Shown: piece by piece, positions 35,601-45,896 of the stretch
Numbering within the stretch: position 1 is the stretch's first letter
Layout of the letters: each line of letters begins with the position of its first letter
From: Entonaema liquescens
Lineage: Eukaryota; Ascomycota; Sordariomycetes; Xylariales; Xylariaceae
Direction of reading: 5' to 3'
NCBI GenBank assembly: GCA_902805475.1
Contig: CADCSX010000008.1
Location: forward strand, 868,001-932,000
Length of the DNA stretch: 64,000 nt
The notes under the pieces: generated by a model
What the model saw: only the letters and a program-made list of their open reading frames with translations
Databases searched by the model: none
What the model was told of the DNA's origin: nothing
Position numbers and translations under genes: made by a program

Positions 35601-35808
35601 ACTCGATCGCAATAATCTTTCCGAAACGGTTCGATGGAAACGTAGTTGCTTAGGGGCACAACTAGTGGACGATAGCATGAATGAGGACGATGTTGATATA
35701 GATGATTTCTGCGAGCCCCAGACAACAATCCATGAATCACCAGACCCCGCGACACCGTCGAGGCCTCCCAGACGTCTCCAACCAATCGACTTGGGAGATA
35801 GTTCTTAG
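32697..35808 (+). CDS. Divergent SNF2-family helicase-like ATPase
   Basis: Two exons (32697-34698, 34763-35808), with a 64-bp intron, give 1015 residues. I take the ATG at 32697 (MTTDDVNRI). The N-terminal about 280 residues have no known domain and include a Gly run and a Pro/Ala/Thr-rich linker. All SNF2 motifs follow: Walker A DDVGLGKT (about 313-320), IIAPPDLLKQW, motif II as FMDEVH instead of the usual DEAH (about 510), GLSAS (about 546), MLIFTDSQ (about 836), GKGFNLQRA and motif VI RQAAGRVDRTGQ (about 926). A Cys-containing insert (CPSQ...CPC) separates motifs I and Ia. The motifs suggest a working ATPase that moves on DNA or chromatin. Such orphan SNF2 proteins are common in fungal accessory regions; the target is unknown. 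Confidence 0.82.
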
Positions 35809-36101
35809 ACTCGGCGTCATTTCACATAATTATAAAGAAGCACTTCTCAAAACTCTTCGACATTTACTTAGGTGCCCACCTACATAGCGGCATCCAGATA
35901 TCTGCATTTCTAGGCAATTCCAAAATTGTTTGCATACCTATATACCTAATATAATACTTCATTCTCATACACTTGCCTATATTATGAACTAACCTCAGAG
36001 CTGAAGCGAAAATCAGTCAACAAACAGTCTGTTTCCCTGAAATTATACATGAACCCGCCGGCCTACCCCCCTGATCTTGACAAGTGCGGTGCTCTACCGA
36101 T

Positions 36102-38556
36102 TTAATGACCATTAACCCCATTTGTACCATTCGTACCATTAGTGCCATTAGTTCCATTTGTAGAACAACAGCCCCCTGAACTGCTACCGCCGTTCGTAAA
36201 CGCAAGCTTGCTCATCCCGTCCGTCGCATTGACGACCCCCGCACCGTTCGCGGCCACTTGACTCGGAGTGCTGGCGTAACTGGGCGGGACATCCATGACG
36301 GGGTTGTTGGTGAAGAAGTTGCGCGGGCGCAGGAGCAACGTGATGGGCTCAACGGGCATCACGGGGAAGTCTTCCGGTGCCGGAATGTGGGTGACTCCAA
36401 AGGTGTGCCATAGCACAACGTTTGTGTCCTCGATCGACTCCGTGCCGTCCCCAATCCACTCCGGTAGTCCAAGGGATGGCTCTCCCGATGTCTGGGGCAC
36501 GTGTCGGCCCGCCGGCCATAGCTGATCGTCCCGGTCTATGGGGTTGGCTCTGAGTCAGAAAGCCCTTTAAGCTGGAGAAAGGGGTGGGTAGAGTAGCTTA
36601 CATTTCGTAACGTGGACGGAGTGCCTGGCGAACCCAGCCCTCTTCCAGACCAAGGAACCTTCCTTCGGAAGGAGCCTGGGGACTTCCCGACTGACGAGCT
36701 TATAGCTCGCTGGCTTTTTGCTGTAGGGATGTAACTTGCTTGTGTTGCAAATATCCCACGTGCGGCTCGTAGTGCCGTCGTAGTCAGTGGCAGCCTTTCC
36801 GGTCGTGTCCAGCTTTGTTCGTTTAGCATAGAATGCATTGCCGTAATAGTTCTCCGGACTGCCGACCGGCGCGTCGGACGGGACTGTATCTGCCATAAAG
36901 ACCGTGTTGTTAGGCCCATCCACGTTGGCGTCGATTCTTAGGCAGAACAAGTGCTGGTGGTTATGCGCATTGACACCTTGGACTTCTGTCAGCGACTAAT
37001 ACAAATATGCAGACTTGGGTGTAGTCTAGCCACCCGAAGTTGGTCACTTGCCTGGATATACTTGGGTTCCCCAGCCATTAGTATCCTCATCGGGATTCAG
37101 GGCGTAAGTGTTCAGGATGCCTGTAAGCTTAATCTCCGGTTGGATGGTACCATCTTGCTAAAGTCGAGGTCAGTAAAACAAATAATATGAAGCCGTAACT
37201 ACATTCTCACATGGAAGATCCACTACCCCAAGTTAGCATTTATCCATTATTTGTACTTATATGAAGACCAACCTGGATGGCATATTCATAGTTCGCAGCG
37301 GTGAAAATTTGCTGAACTATAAGCTTTCGTGCCCGGGTGACGATAACTGAGTCGTCCCTGAAGTCGCTATGCTTGAACAATATGCCGTCATCCTCCTCGT
37401 GTATACATATCGCATTTTTGATAGTGCGTAGGCTTCCAGATCTTGTAGGGAAGTGAGCATCAAGGTAGTGAATAGAACCCTTGCAGTCGCAGCCGAGCGT
37501 CAGGCTGTTAGTCATGTACCCAGCACCGTACTCTCCAAGGTCAAAAGCATGCTTCCGCTGGTGAGGATGCTCGGGGTTGCCACTGTCGATTCCGTTAGTA
37601 AACTCGCTATGAGCTGGTCCAAGTTACGTACTAGGGTACCACCATCTCCGCTAGGGAGAGCCTGTAGAAAATCGGACGTATAGTTCCCTTGTCGTTATAC
37701 GTAATGTTATTGAGAACAATACCCTCCCGATAGTTGAAGCCAATGTGGAAGTTCCAGTTCTGCCACTCTAACTCTCGCCCTCTCATCTTGAATGAGACAC
37801 CTTCGGGCTGAGTTATATTGATAGGTTTCAAGTCATTACGATACCCCCCTGCCTTCTCAATGGCAGCGGGATGGTAGTTAATTGGTGCAACCTTGCTGAG
37901 TGGCCGTCGTACCTTAGGAATATCGATAGCGATGATTTCTTGCTTCTCTGCGTCGAATATGGGACAGAAGTCAAGAGGATATTGGTATTGGCAGTCGTCA
38001 ACATGGGGCCGGTAATACATCAGCGCTTGCTGGAGTCGGATTTTGTTGCCGTGCCTCTCATCATAGCCAATTGTCCACGGGTCGCAATAGACCTTATGCA
38101 TATCCTCCTTAGGGATTCCACTGATTTCACATTGCTCAATGACTTTAGGGTCCTTCCGACAGATATGTTCAACGAGAACCAGCTCTTCCATCGTTATCTA
38201 GAACGCAATTGTGAGCAATACCCCTATTCATTCGGCGCGCAGATGCTTACGATAGGCTGTAGTCCATCCAGTAATTCCCACTTCAAGATTTTACCAGCTG
38301 CAAGATCAACCAATCCATCATAAACCTTGCCACCGGGGGCAATCACAACAATATCAGCTGTCCTAGACGGTCGAGGGGCCTCAGCTGGTGTTTCTAGCCA
38401 TTTTATCATCTCCGCCTTTCGCGGCTCATGAAGTGAGACAACATTGAAGAACACATCTCCATGTGCCTTCTTAACAATGCCAATTGCCGACTGGATCTCA
38501 TCCAGACTCAGCGGATCGAGGGGATGCGGCACCGCGTCTGAAACTGCAGAAACCAT
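36102..38556 (-). CDS. Copper amine oxidase (primary-amine oxidase)
   Basis: Seven exons (38556-38251, 38197-37632, 37582-37273, 37222-37211, 37157-37052, 36976-36602, 36535-36102) give 702 residues. The enzyme oxidatively deaminates primary amines to aldehydes, ammonia and H2O2. The topaquinone precursor is Tyr389 in AANYEYAIQ. Copper ligands are His440 and His442 (HNHQH) and His608 in GVTHIP. Conserved core segments include WQNWNFHIGFNYREG and EMVVPYGNP. Exon 4 is only 12 bp (TGGATCTTCCAT, W-I-F-H). Intron 5 starts with GC (GGCAAGT) rather than GT. The C-terminal tail after the catalytic core is Ser/Gly/Cys-rich and ends in Asn-Gly-Thr repeats. There is no signal peptide. It converges on the SNF2 gene. 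Confidence 0.93.
36118..36162. repeat. 9-bp minisatellite coding Asn-Gly-Thr
   Basis: Five consecutive 9-bp units of the form CCATTNGTN at the 3' end of the amine oxidase gene. On the coding strand each specifies N-G-T or N-G-V, giving a run of potential N-glycosylation sequons. Differences between units are mainly at third positions, so the amino-acid repeat is better kept than the DNA. Confidence 0.85.
37211..37222 (-). other. 12-bp microexon of the amine oxidase gene
   Basis: The sequence TGGATCTTCCAT (W-I-F-H) is flanked by GGGTAG on its 5' side and GTGAGA on its 3' side. It is needed to join AANYEYAIQ to QDGTIQPE as the family requires. Both flanking introns are about 50 bp, and phase is kept. 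Confidence 0.85.
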
Positions 38557-41500
38557 TGCGATTATAATGTTAAGGGTGAATTATGATGGGATAGACAAAC
38601 AGAACCCCTCATGGGGATGACACGGGCTTAAGTATATCACATGAAAACACATATTGATATGCTCTATCCTCATACCTCTAACAATTTGATAGTCCATGAT
38701 ACGAATAACACGGTGACACACATATGATGTATCAAAGCCAATTAGCAATAGTATTATCCTAAGACTACTTGATAAGAGCTCCACTTGTCGTCTTGTCATG
38801 CCTCAGTATCAAAATCCCTGGGCTCAGCTCTGCAGCTGTTGCCCCTCTCCTCCGTCCGATAAGTATACTAAGGAGGGCGATGATAGGAAGATCTCGGGGT
38901 TCCCCTCTTCATGCACGTGTAGGCCAAGGACTAAACTAGTTGCGGGGGAATAGCCGCATATAGTTCCCGAAAGCGGTATGGGTTCAAAATCGACGGCTCT
39001 GGGTGGTTCGCGATATACTTACTAGTAATGCCACTTAGATAAGATATCAATCACAATAAGTCAACAACTTTTAGATATCTCGATAGTCCGATACCGGGTT
39101 TTAATGCCGTTAGATCAACGTAGATAATTGCAATTTGGATCAGAAGACCTGGCGACTTATCTATTGTAACTTCCCGAATGCCATAAAGGAGATCCCGATT
39201 CCCGAGCTCCGAATGTTAGCATTCTGTCAGGGTCCTAAACGAAGTATCTAGTGCAAAGGGTATTTTCACTAGATAAGTGTGCCCATAGACTCCCGTTTCC
39301 GTGGTTGAGTTGGAGTTGCTCGCGGAATGGCGAAGTTATTGTGACACAATCGACGGTTGTGGGATACATTATGAAGGAAAACTCGTGGTGATTAAGTGTC
39401 AAGAGCCATCAAGACAGTCATTTTCTAGACTAATTACAGTCTGGGGACCGCATTAGTTCTGTAAGCAAATCCCCTTATGTGATATCTCCATCCAGCACTA
39501 AGATCATTAGAGTGCTGCTAATTATTGTATGAAACTATAAGAAGCTAAGTTCATTTAAGTTAAACTGTCCGAGTAAACGGAAATCTCCTTTTTGTCACAA
39601 AGTTTATGATACCTATATGACACCACTTTTCATAGCAGGTTGCGTTACAAATAAGACAGAATAATATAGATCCACTAAATATACGAGAAGATAGGAATAT
39701 ACATCTTTTGTTTCCGCATAAGCATTAATAACTGACCTTCTTTTGCCATATTAAGAGCGGCGCGACGTGCTAGCTTTTCCAGGTCGTTTAGCGGTAATAG
39801 ATGAGGCTTGGCTCATGTACGGCAACCGTTTATAGGAAACTTCGGCTATGTTAACTTGTTTCCTATTGCAAGCTGTAGCGTTGCTTTCCTGTATTTTGTG
39901 AAGCCCGCTGTGGACGATACATACAGGTTATGGATAGGTAGGTATACTCAAATTTCCTACCTTACGTGTAAACAATATTTACTCAGTATAAAAGCTTCTA
40001 AACTGGAAATTTAGGATCTGGGAATGACATTTGTGGTATGATTTCCTACACAATCAAAACTTATTGCTGGTGCGTATGTTGGCGCTTCGGGGGTGAATGT
40101 CCTGCTTTGTATAGGCAAATGTTTTGGACTTTGGTATGCTCTTGGGGTAGATTCTATACGGTTATACTTACCACCATGTTGTTGCTCATGTTAGATAATA
40201 AAAATGAACCCCCATCCACCGTAACTTAAAACGTGCCATATACTTCTCGTAATGTGCCTAAGCTTTACTCGCTTCGCCAGGCGAAATGCAGGGATCTCTT
40301 CTGGCCATAGGAGTATTGAACCATTTCTATGTAATTCCGATCCACAGGTTGATTTATTCTCGGTACCCTAATCATTAACGGACAAATCTAAATATGACAC
40401 TTCCTGACACTACCTTGCCTAAGGCTAGCTGGGGAACTTAGCATTTCTTGGAAGCTTCTGGACCCCTTATTAAATCCCAAAACAGACAGAGAGGTGACGA
40501 AGGAATCCTGTATATTTAATTAGTGTCAACTACGCATCACAGGACAGTGTATTAGCTGAGCGTATAATAGCGGCAGATGCGATCGCGTTGGTAGCTTCTG
40601 TGAGAATTCATATTAGGCAACGCGATATCAATAGAAATGCTATCGATATAAGAAGCACGTAGAAAAGTTGTCAATTGGTTTAGCAAGGATATGCCTTTCT
40701 AGCGACAAGCTGGAATCAAGGTAGGAAGAGAGAAGCTAAATTTTCTAGAGTTATAGCCTCAATTTTTATTCTCACAATGCGCGACATTTCAATAAACCTC
40801 ATATCGATAATATCTTGATTTTAAGGACGTTGGTCATTGACATACGCGATGTCACGATGCCAACGTAAGAAGATATGCTGTAAAGGGGGTACATAGTATA
40901 GGGGTTTTTAGTCAACAATATGGGGCACAGTCCGGCCCCCTAGCCAAAATAGACGTGCCATAACCTTCAACTGCAGCAGTGGAGGATACGGTGTAAGTGG
41001 TAAAAGCAACTAAAGATTATGATTTTAAGATAATTTTATAAGTAAAAGACTATGACAATTTGTCAGTAGATATTTTATACACTGTTGAATATTTTTGTCG
41101 GATATTCTTTTGTTATATCGCTATGTTGAAAACAAACGAGAAAGTTGAAGCGTTTTTGTAAGACTTCTAAGTGTGGCACATTTATTTTGGCCAGGGCTTG
41201 ATAGAGACGAACGCCACGCCTAGGACCCACTAATATAATGATATACGAGGTCGTATTCGTTGCCTAGGTAGAATTTATAGAGATAAGATACGTAGTATTA
41301 TGTTTCATACGAAGTGCATATATTTAATTACCTATGCATATCCGGCTTATGCTGACTACCCTATATTACAAATCATCGGGATCTTACAGTCGAAGAGTCA
41401 ACGTGTTGTAATTCCACCTTATTTCTCTAACTAATTCAAACCTGTAAACTAGAAGAAAAGGGCGTATTAAGATCTAACTTACCTTAAGGATTCTAGCTCA

Positions 41501-41559
41501 TAATAAAGCGGTCCACTATCGAGATAACCATTCAAGTTTAGGTAAACATTTAGCTCGCC
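38557..41559. other. 3-kb gene desert
   Basis: Only short frames (up to 68 codons) without recognisable content. No inverted ends, tRNA or array was seen. Base composition is slightly AT-rich but far from the RIP-like tracts elsewhere. It separates the oxidoreductase block from the bZIP gene. Confidence 0.45.
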
Positions 41560-42994
41560 ATGGGGGAAAATGACGAACACCGAGATTCGGACTCCCGACG
41601 GACGGAGGCTCCAAATTATATTGCGGTAAGACTAATTCATAATCCTCTTCCGCCTTCTCGAGTTCCTAAATTTTCATACACATAAGACTAGGCCCAATAC
41701 CAACTGTTAGTCGTAGGCCCGTCGTGAGAGGGGCAAGCTGGCCCAACGAGCATTCAGACAGAGGCAGATAGACACAATCCGTAGTCTGGAGGAAGAGAAC
41801 CGCAGACTTCGTAGGGCAATTTCTGCCGTAAGCGACGCGGCGGATCGCAATGACTCCACCCTGTCGCAAGCAATCAACGACGCCCGTAAGGTCGCCGGCA
41901 TTGCGACTCCCGAAGCTAAGCGGAAACTTCCCGCGCCAGCAACCTCGGATTTGAATAGCTCTAGCTGGCCGAGTGTCGCTCCCACTGAAGATGCAGTTAT
42001 CACCGCTCCTGTGCTACCTCTGGAAAACAATAGTCTTCTGGATTTCTCATCACCTTCATATGAGATTAGCGAGCGAGAAAATAGCTGGTCACAGTCCTTG
42101 TCGATGAAGAGTCCGGATCCATACAATTTCACGGCCATGCTAAAGGACAGTTTTGATGGAGGCTTTGACATGCCTATGTCAAATTTAGATTACACCGGGG
42201 GCCAATTTGTCTCTACGGGAATTCCAAACACCTCATTCGAACCGGATAGAGCTATCCATATCGCGGATCCCCCACCTGATATTCTACCTTATATGGGCAG
42301 CGGTGCTTATACGCTAGCTGGTCAGATTTATTGGGCTGCCTTGGCCTTTGGCTTTCAAGCACTTCGGGCTATAATCTCGTCGGCAACGCCTCCGCCGGTG
42401 GCCGTGAATGTCGTCACTCAGCAATGGTCCTTTACGTCGAAGCGTATGGCCCTTCCACAGATAATGCGCCTGATGCACGCGCGACTTACCTTCCGACGCT
42501 ACGGGTACTTCCATCTCTCTAATGACAAGCACGCGGAAGAATTAAAGGTAACTAATCATAATTCTCTTCTGTTTTTACAATGGCGCTAGAATTAGTACAT
42601 CACTTTGGAACACTGGAACTAACACTCGATACAGAGCTCTCTAGACCCGAATCTAGTAGAACGCCTCAGCGTCGCAATAAACGATGAGGTCAGAAAGATA
42701 GGCTTTAAGAAGGACGACTTCCTGTCGCCCATAGATTTCGAGCGGGAGCTGCGGGAGCGCTTCCGTGATGAGTATCCCGTATTCGAGGCTGCACTCAAAG
42801 GCCAGGCCTTTGATAAGGAGCATGTTTCCTGCATGCGGAAATTGATTCAACTCATGTCGCGCGAGGCCATCTGTTTCGGAGACGGCCCGAGATGGAGACG
42901 GGAGTCTGTCGACATGCTTGTGGATGGTTGGATTATGAGTACAAAAAACAACTATGGCGATACACTGATTGGTTTGGTGGAAAGCGTACATTGA
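41560..42994 (+). CDS. bZIP transcription factor, Pezizomycotina type
   Basis: Three exons (41560-41625, 41717-42547, 42635-42994) give 418 residues; all are in phase 0. The basic region begins at the exon 1/2 join (ARRERGKLAQRAFRQRQ) and runs directly into a leucine-zipper-like helix (IRSLEEENRRLRRAI). The position of the near-invariant bZIP Asn is Gly here, while the AQRAFR core is kept. A disordered, Ser/Pro/Asp-rich middle probably provides activation. The C-terminal part is helical and conserved-looking (FKKDDFLSPIDFERELRERF, VSCMRKLIQLMSREAICFGD, VDMLVDGWIM). The ATG has a strong context (CGCCATGG). Nuclear regulator; targets unknown. The long antisense frame across exon 2 is a shadow. 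Confidence 0.85.
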
Positions 42995-43551
42995 CTGAAG
43001 TTTACTAGCTGAGTACCTACCTAAGTTTAAGTGCTTCTAATGTTATCGCTCTTGGGGTAAGAGTCATCTATGGGTGATGGTTTCTAAGCACAGAACGCGA
43101 TTTGGGTAGTTAGAGTGTACAACTAAAACCTGCTTCCTCAACCATAGCAATAACAAGTTAAAATATATGAGTTATATATATGAGATTATTGTTAGGTCGG
43201 GCTGCAGACACAAATTTGAATTAAGTCAAAATAGGGGCTTCCCCCGAAGCTGTCTGGCTCAAGTGTCATAATACTCTAAAAGAAAGATAACACAAGCCGT
43301 ACTCGTATACCAACTCAGTTTATCAATGGTATGAGTATGAGAGGGGTCCTGGTATATAAATTCCACGCCCAGACATCACGAACTGTACCTGAAAGTAGTC
43401 ACTTGACTATCTATTCGATTCAACAGAAGTCAACGATACCTAATAGAGTGGGATTGAAGAGCAAGCTACATGCACGTCGCATGGCAATACTCCTACCATT
43501 TCGTAGCACCCGCTCCCCTCACCGGTCTCCCAAATCTATCACCACCTACCT
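42995..43551. other. Intergenic between convergent genes
   Basis: 550 bp with no convincing coding sequence. The frame at 43331-43804 overlaps the end of the next gene on the opposite strand and has no recognisable content. Confidence 0.4.
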
Positions 43552-44985
43552 TCATCCTAAGACCGATCGATATATGGCAGCCGCGGACTCCGGTAGTTCG
43601 GGTTTAACATACACTACCTGTGGGGGGTCAAATGTTTGCACCCGATCTGTCAAAAGAGCACGTAGGCTTAGTGGTGTCTCAGGATTTAGTGTTTCGTCCA
43701 TGAAAGGGAACATATTGAGGCGGGGAGGCTCAATTCTCTTCACTAGGTTGGATCGTTCATTCAGACGGTCTTCTTCCCAGAACGCAAGACCCATCCAGTT
43801 GTGAGGATCTTCGTTGATCAGAAGAGAGATTTGATCCCTATGTTGTATCTCAGTGGGGTCGAAGTAAGTCCGACATAACCATGACGGGCCATTAGTTTTA
43901 TTAGGGGCACCCCTCCAGGTCGTCATATTTGTAGGAACCATGGTGGGGATCCGGATGCTATCCACATCTTGGTCATTACTACAATAGAGACGTAAGGGTG
44001 TGGTAAAAAACGAGTTACTAGTTCCCTTGGAGCAAACGCATTCGGCGACGTACTCTATGATTGAACGGATGCCATAGCGTTCATAGGGCCCTGTCCGTTG
44101 GAAAACGCATCTCCCAGTGAGATCTAATAGGGACACCAACCCTCTGCTCATGGCATATTCGAGTTTCTCACCGCCGGGTTTCGCATTCTGTCCAGGATGT
44201 AAAGGTACAGACTTGCGGCACGGTAGCTCTAAGAGGCACCAACGCCAATCTAGGTAGCACTCAATCATTCCGTATACAGCATCTAATTCTGTAAGAAGGA
44301 AAGGATGTAGGGCCTGAAAGAATAATATTTGCTCAGAAATCCGACAACTATTATCGGAATATTGACCATGAAAAAGCGTACAATACAGTTGGAATAGTAG
44401 CAGAGCCCGGTGGATGCGGTACGATTCAACAACTGAGAAGGAATGATTGCCCTCTCCATCTCTTTCTTCTACCAGGACCTCGTAAGGATATTCATTAATT
44501 TCGATAAGCTCAGTTTCTTTAGATGGGTAAACCCTGAAGAAGTTGTAGTAAAGTCGACTTACCCAACTTTCAATAGCTCCAAGTAGGCGATGGATACGAA
44601 GTAATGTCAAAATAGTCGGTTCAATGGTTGGTGGCGTAACAGTGTCACTTCGGTTCAAGAACTCTTTGATCCAGTTAGCGTATTTCGGTGGACCGTTTTC
44701 CACGTCTATGAAAGGGACCTTAGTGGAATCATGAAGGGAAATGATGCGATGTACAAGGTGACGGATCTCTAGAGTATATGGCATATCGGGGTACTGATTG
44801 AACACTAATCCAACAAAAGTAGAGAAATTATTGACAAACACGGGCATAAGTTGTGGGTTTTCCTCAAGGACTCTCTGTAAGTGTTGTATACTTAACTTGC
44901 CGAGAATCATGACCTGGAGTTCCGCAGGAATGCTGAAGAAAAGGAATAGCAATTTTGGATCCATACTGCGAGTGATTAACCTCAT
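43552..44985 (-). CDS. Hypothetical protein, weak F-box-like N-terminus
   Basis: Uninterrupted frame of 477 residues. I do not recognise the family. Residues about 12-40 (LFLFFSIPAELQVMILGKLS) resemble the start of an F-box (I-P-x-E-L-x-x-x-I-L) but are weak. The rest is a mostly helical, aromatic-rich globular protein, with blocks such as LDAVYGMIECYLDWRWCLLE and EDPHNWMGLAFWEEDRLNER, and a Pro-rich C-terminus. A second ATG at codon 8 (MDPKLL) could be the true start. Proteins of this size with an N-terminal F-box-like segment and no other domain form large lineage-specific families in filamentous fungi. That placement is inference only. Confidence 0.6.
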   Translation of the reverse strand: MRLITRSMDPKLLFLFFSIPAELQVMILGKLSIQHLQRVLEENPQLMPVFVNNFSTFVGLVFNQYPDMPYTLEIRHLVHRIISLHDSTKVPFIDVENGPPKYANWIKEFLNRSDTVTPPTIEPTILTLLRIHRLLGAIESWVSRLYYNFFRVYPSKETELIEINEYPYEVLVEERDGEGNHSFSVVESYRIHRALLLFQLYCTLFHGQYSDNSCRISEQILFFQALHPFLLTELDAVYGMIECYLDWRWCLLELPCRKSVPLHPGQNAKPGGEKLEYAMSRGLVSLLDLTGRCVFQRTGPYERYGIRSIIEYVAECVCSKGTSNSFFTTPLRLYCSNDQDVDSIRIPTMVPTNMTTWRGAPNKTNGPSWLCRTYFDPTEIQHRDQISLLINEDPHNWMGLAFWEEDRLNERSNLVKRIEPPRLNMFPFMDETLNPETPLSLRALLTDRVQTFDPPQVVYVKPELPESAAAIYRSVLG

Positions 44986-45896
44986 CTCGTTTGCGTTGAT
45001 TGCTGTAGGCAGTGATTATAAGGAGGCGGGGAGGTATATCAAAGGTCTTACATAGATGGTCAATGATAATACCTTGCTTGCTACTAATGTAGGCGCGTAA
45101 TCTTCGCTTTAAGTACAGTTCGGCTCTTTCGAATGTTGCTCACGGTATAATTAAACGATAACCGGGTTAAATAATGTAACCAAGGAAACCTTGATGACTA
45201 TGACAAAATTGTCTTTCGTAAGTTTGCGACCTAGCAGGCGTCAACACCAGGATTTCTAGATGTCGCTAGATGCTATTTTTTTAGAACAACTAAGAACAAA
45301 TTTAGTAAGACGGCGGGACAATAAGAGAACACCAATTATATACCAGCTACTCATTGCTTAATCATCAGGTACGATATCTTAATATTTAGCAGTGTTAAAG
45401 GAATTGTCTAGACTTGGAACTTTTGAAGATTGAGTGCGGTATATACAGAGATATAACAAGTTGTTATGAGATGAAAGGAAATTTGAAGTACAGGAGAGTT
45501 GACTGTTCCATCTTTGCGGGTGGTCTCTCCCCCACTTTATGAAGGCTTAATCTACCTGTATTTCTTACATGTAGCGTCTGTGGGGGTCTTAGCTTGGTAC
45601 CTACATGTACATATGCAGCTAAAGACAAGCTCCGCTGGTCGCGCGACAAGGCTGAGATTCTTCAGCTTCACTTCTTTCAACTTTTATCATTCTAGAGCTG
45701 TCTCTTGTCTCAACGAAACGACAAGTGCCTAAATAAACTCGTCATGAATAATAACCTTAACCGCGATTGAGACAGTCCAATATTCTTCCTCGACGGAGCT
45801 GCGATTAGTTCTCTGGCATTAAACGAAGCTTGCTTTTACTTACCATGAGAGCTTCTTAGCCCCGTTCAACTACGATCGACCGTATAATACTTCATC
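44986..45896. other. Intergenic, divergent promoters
   Basis: 900 bp between divergent starts. No gene seen. The part nearest Tfb2 should contain its promoter. Confidence 0.4.
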
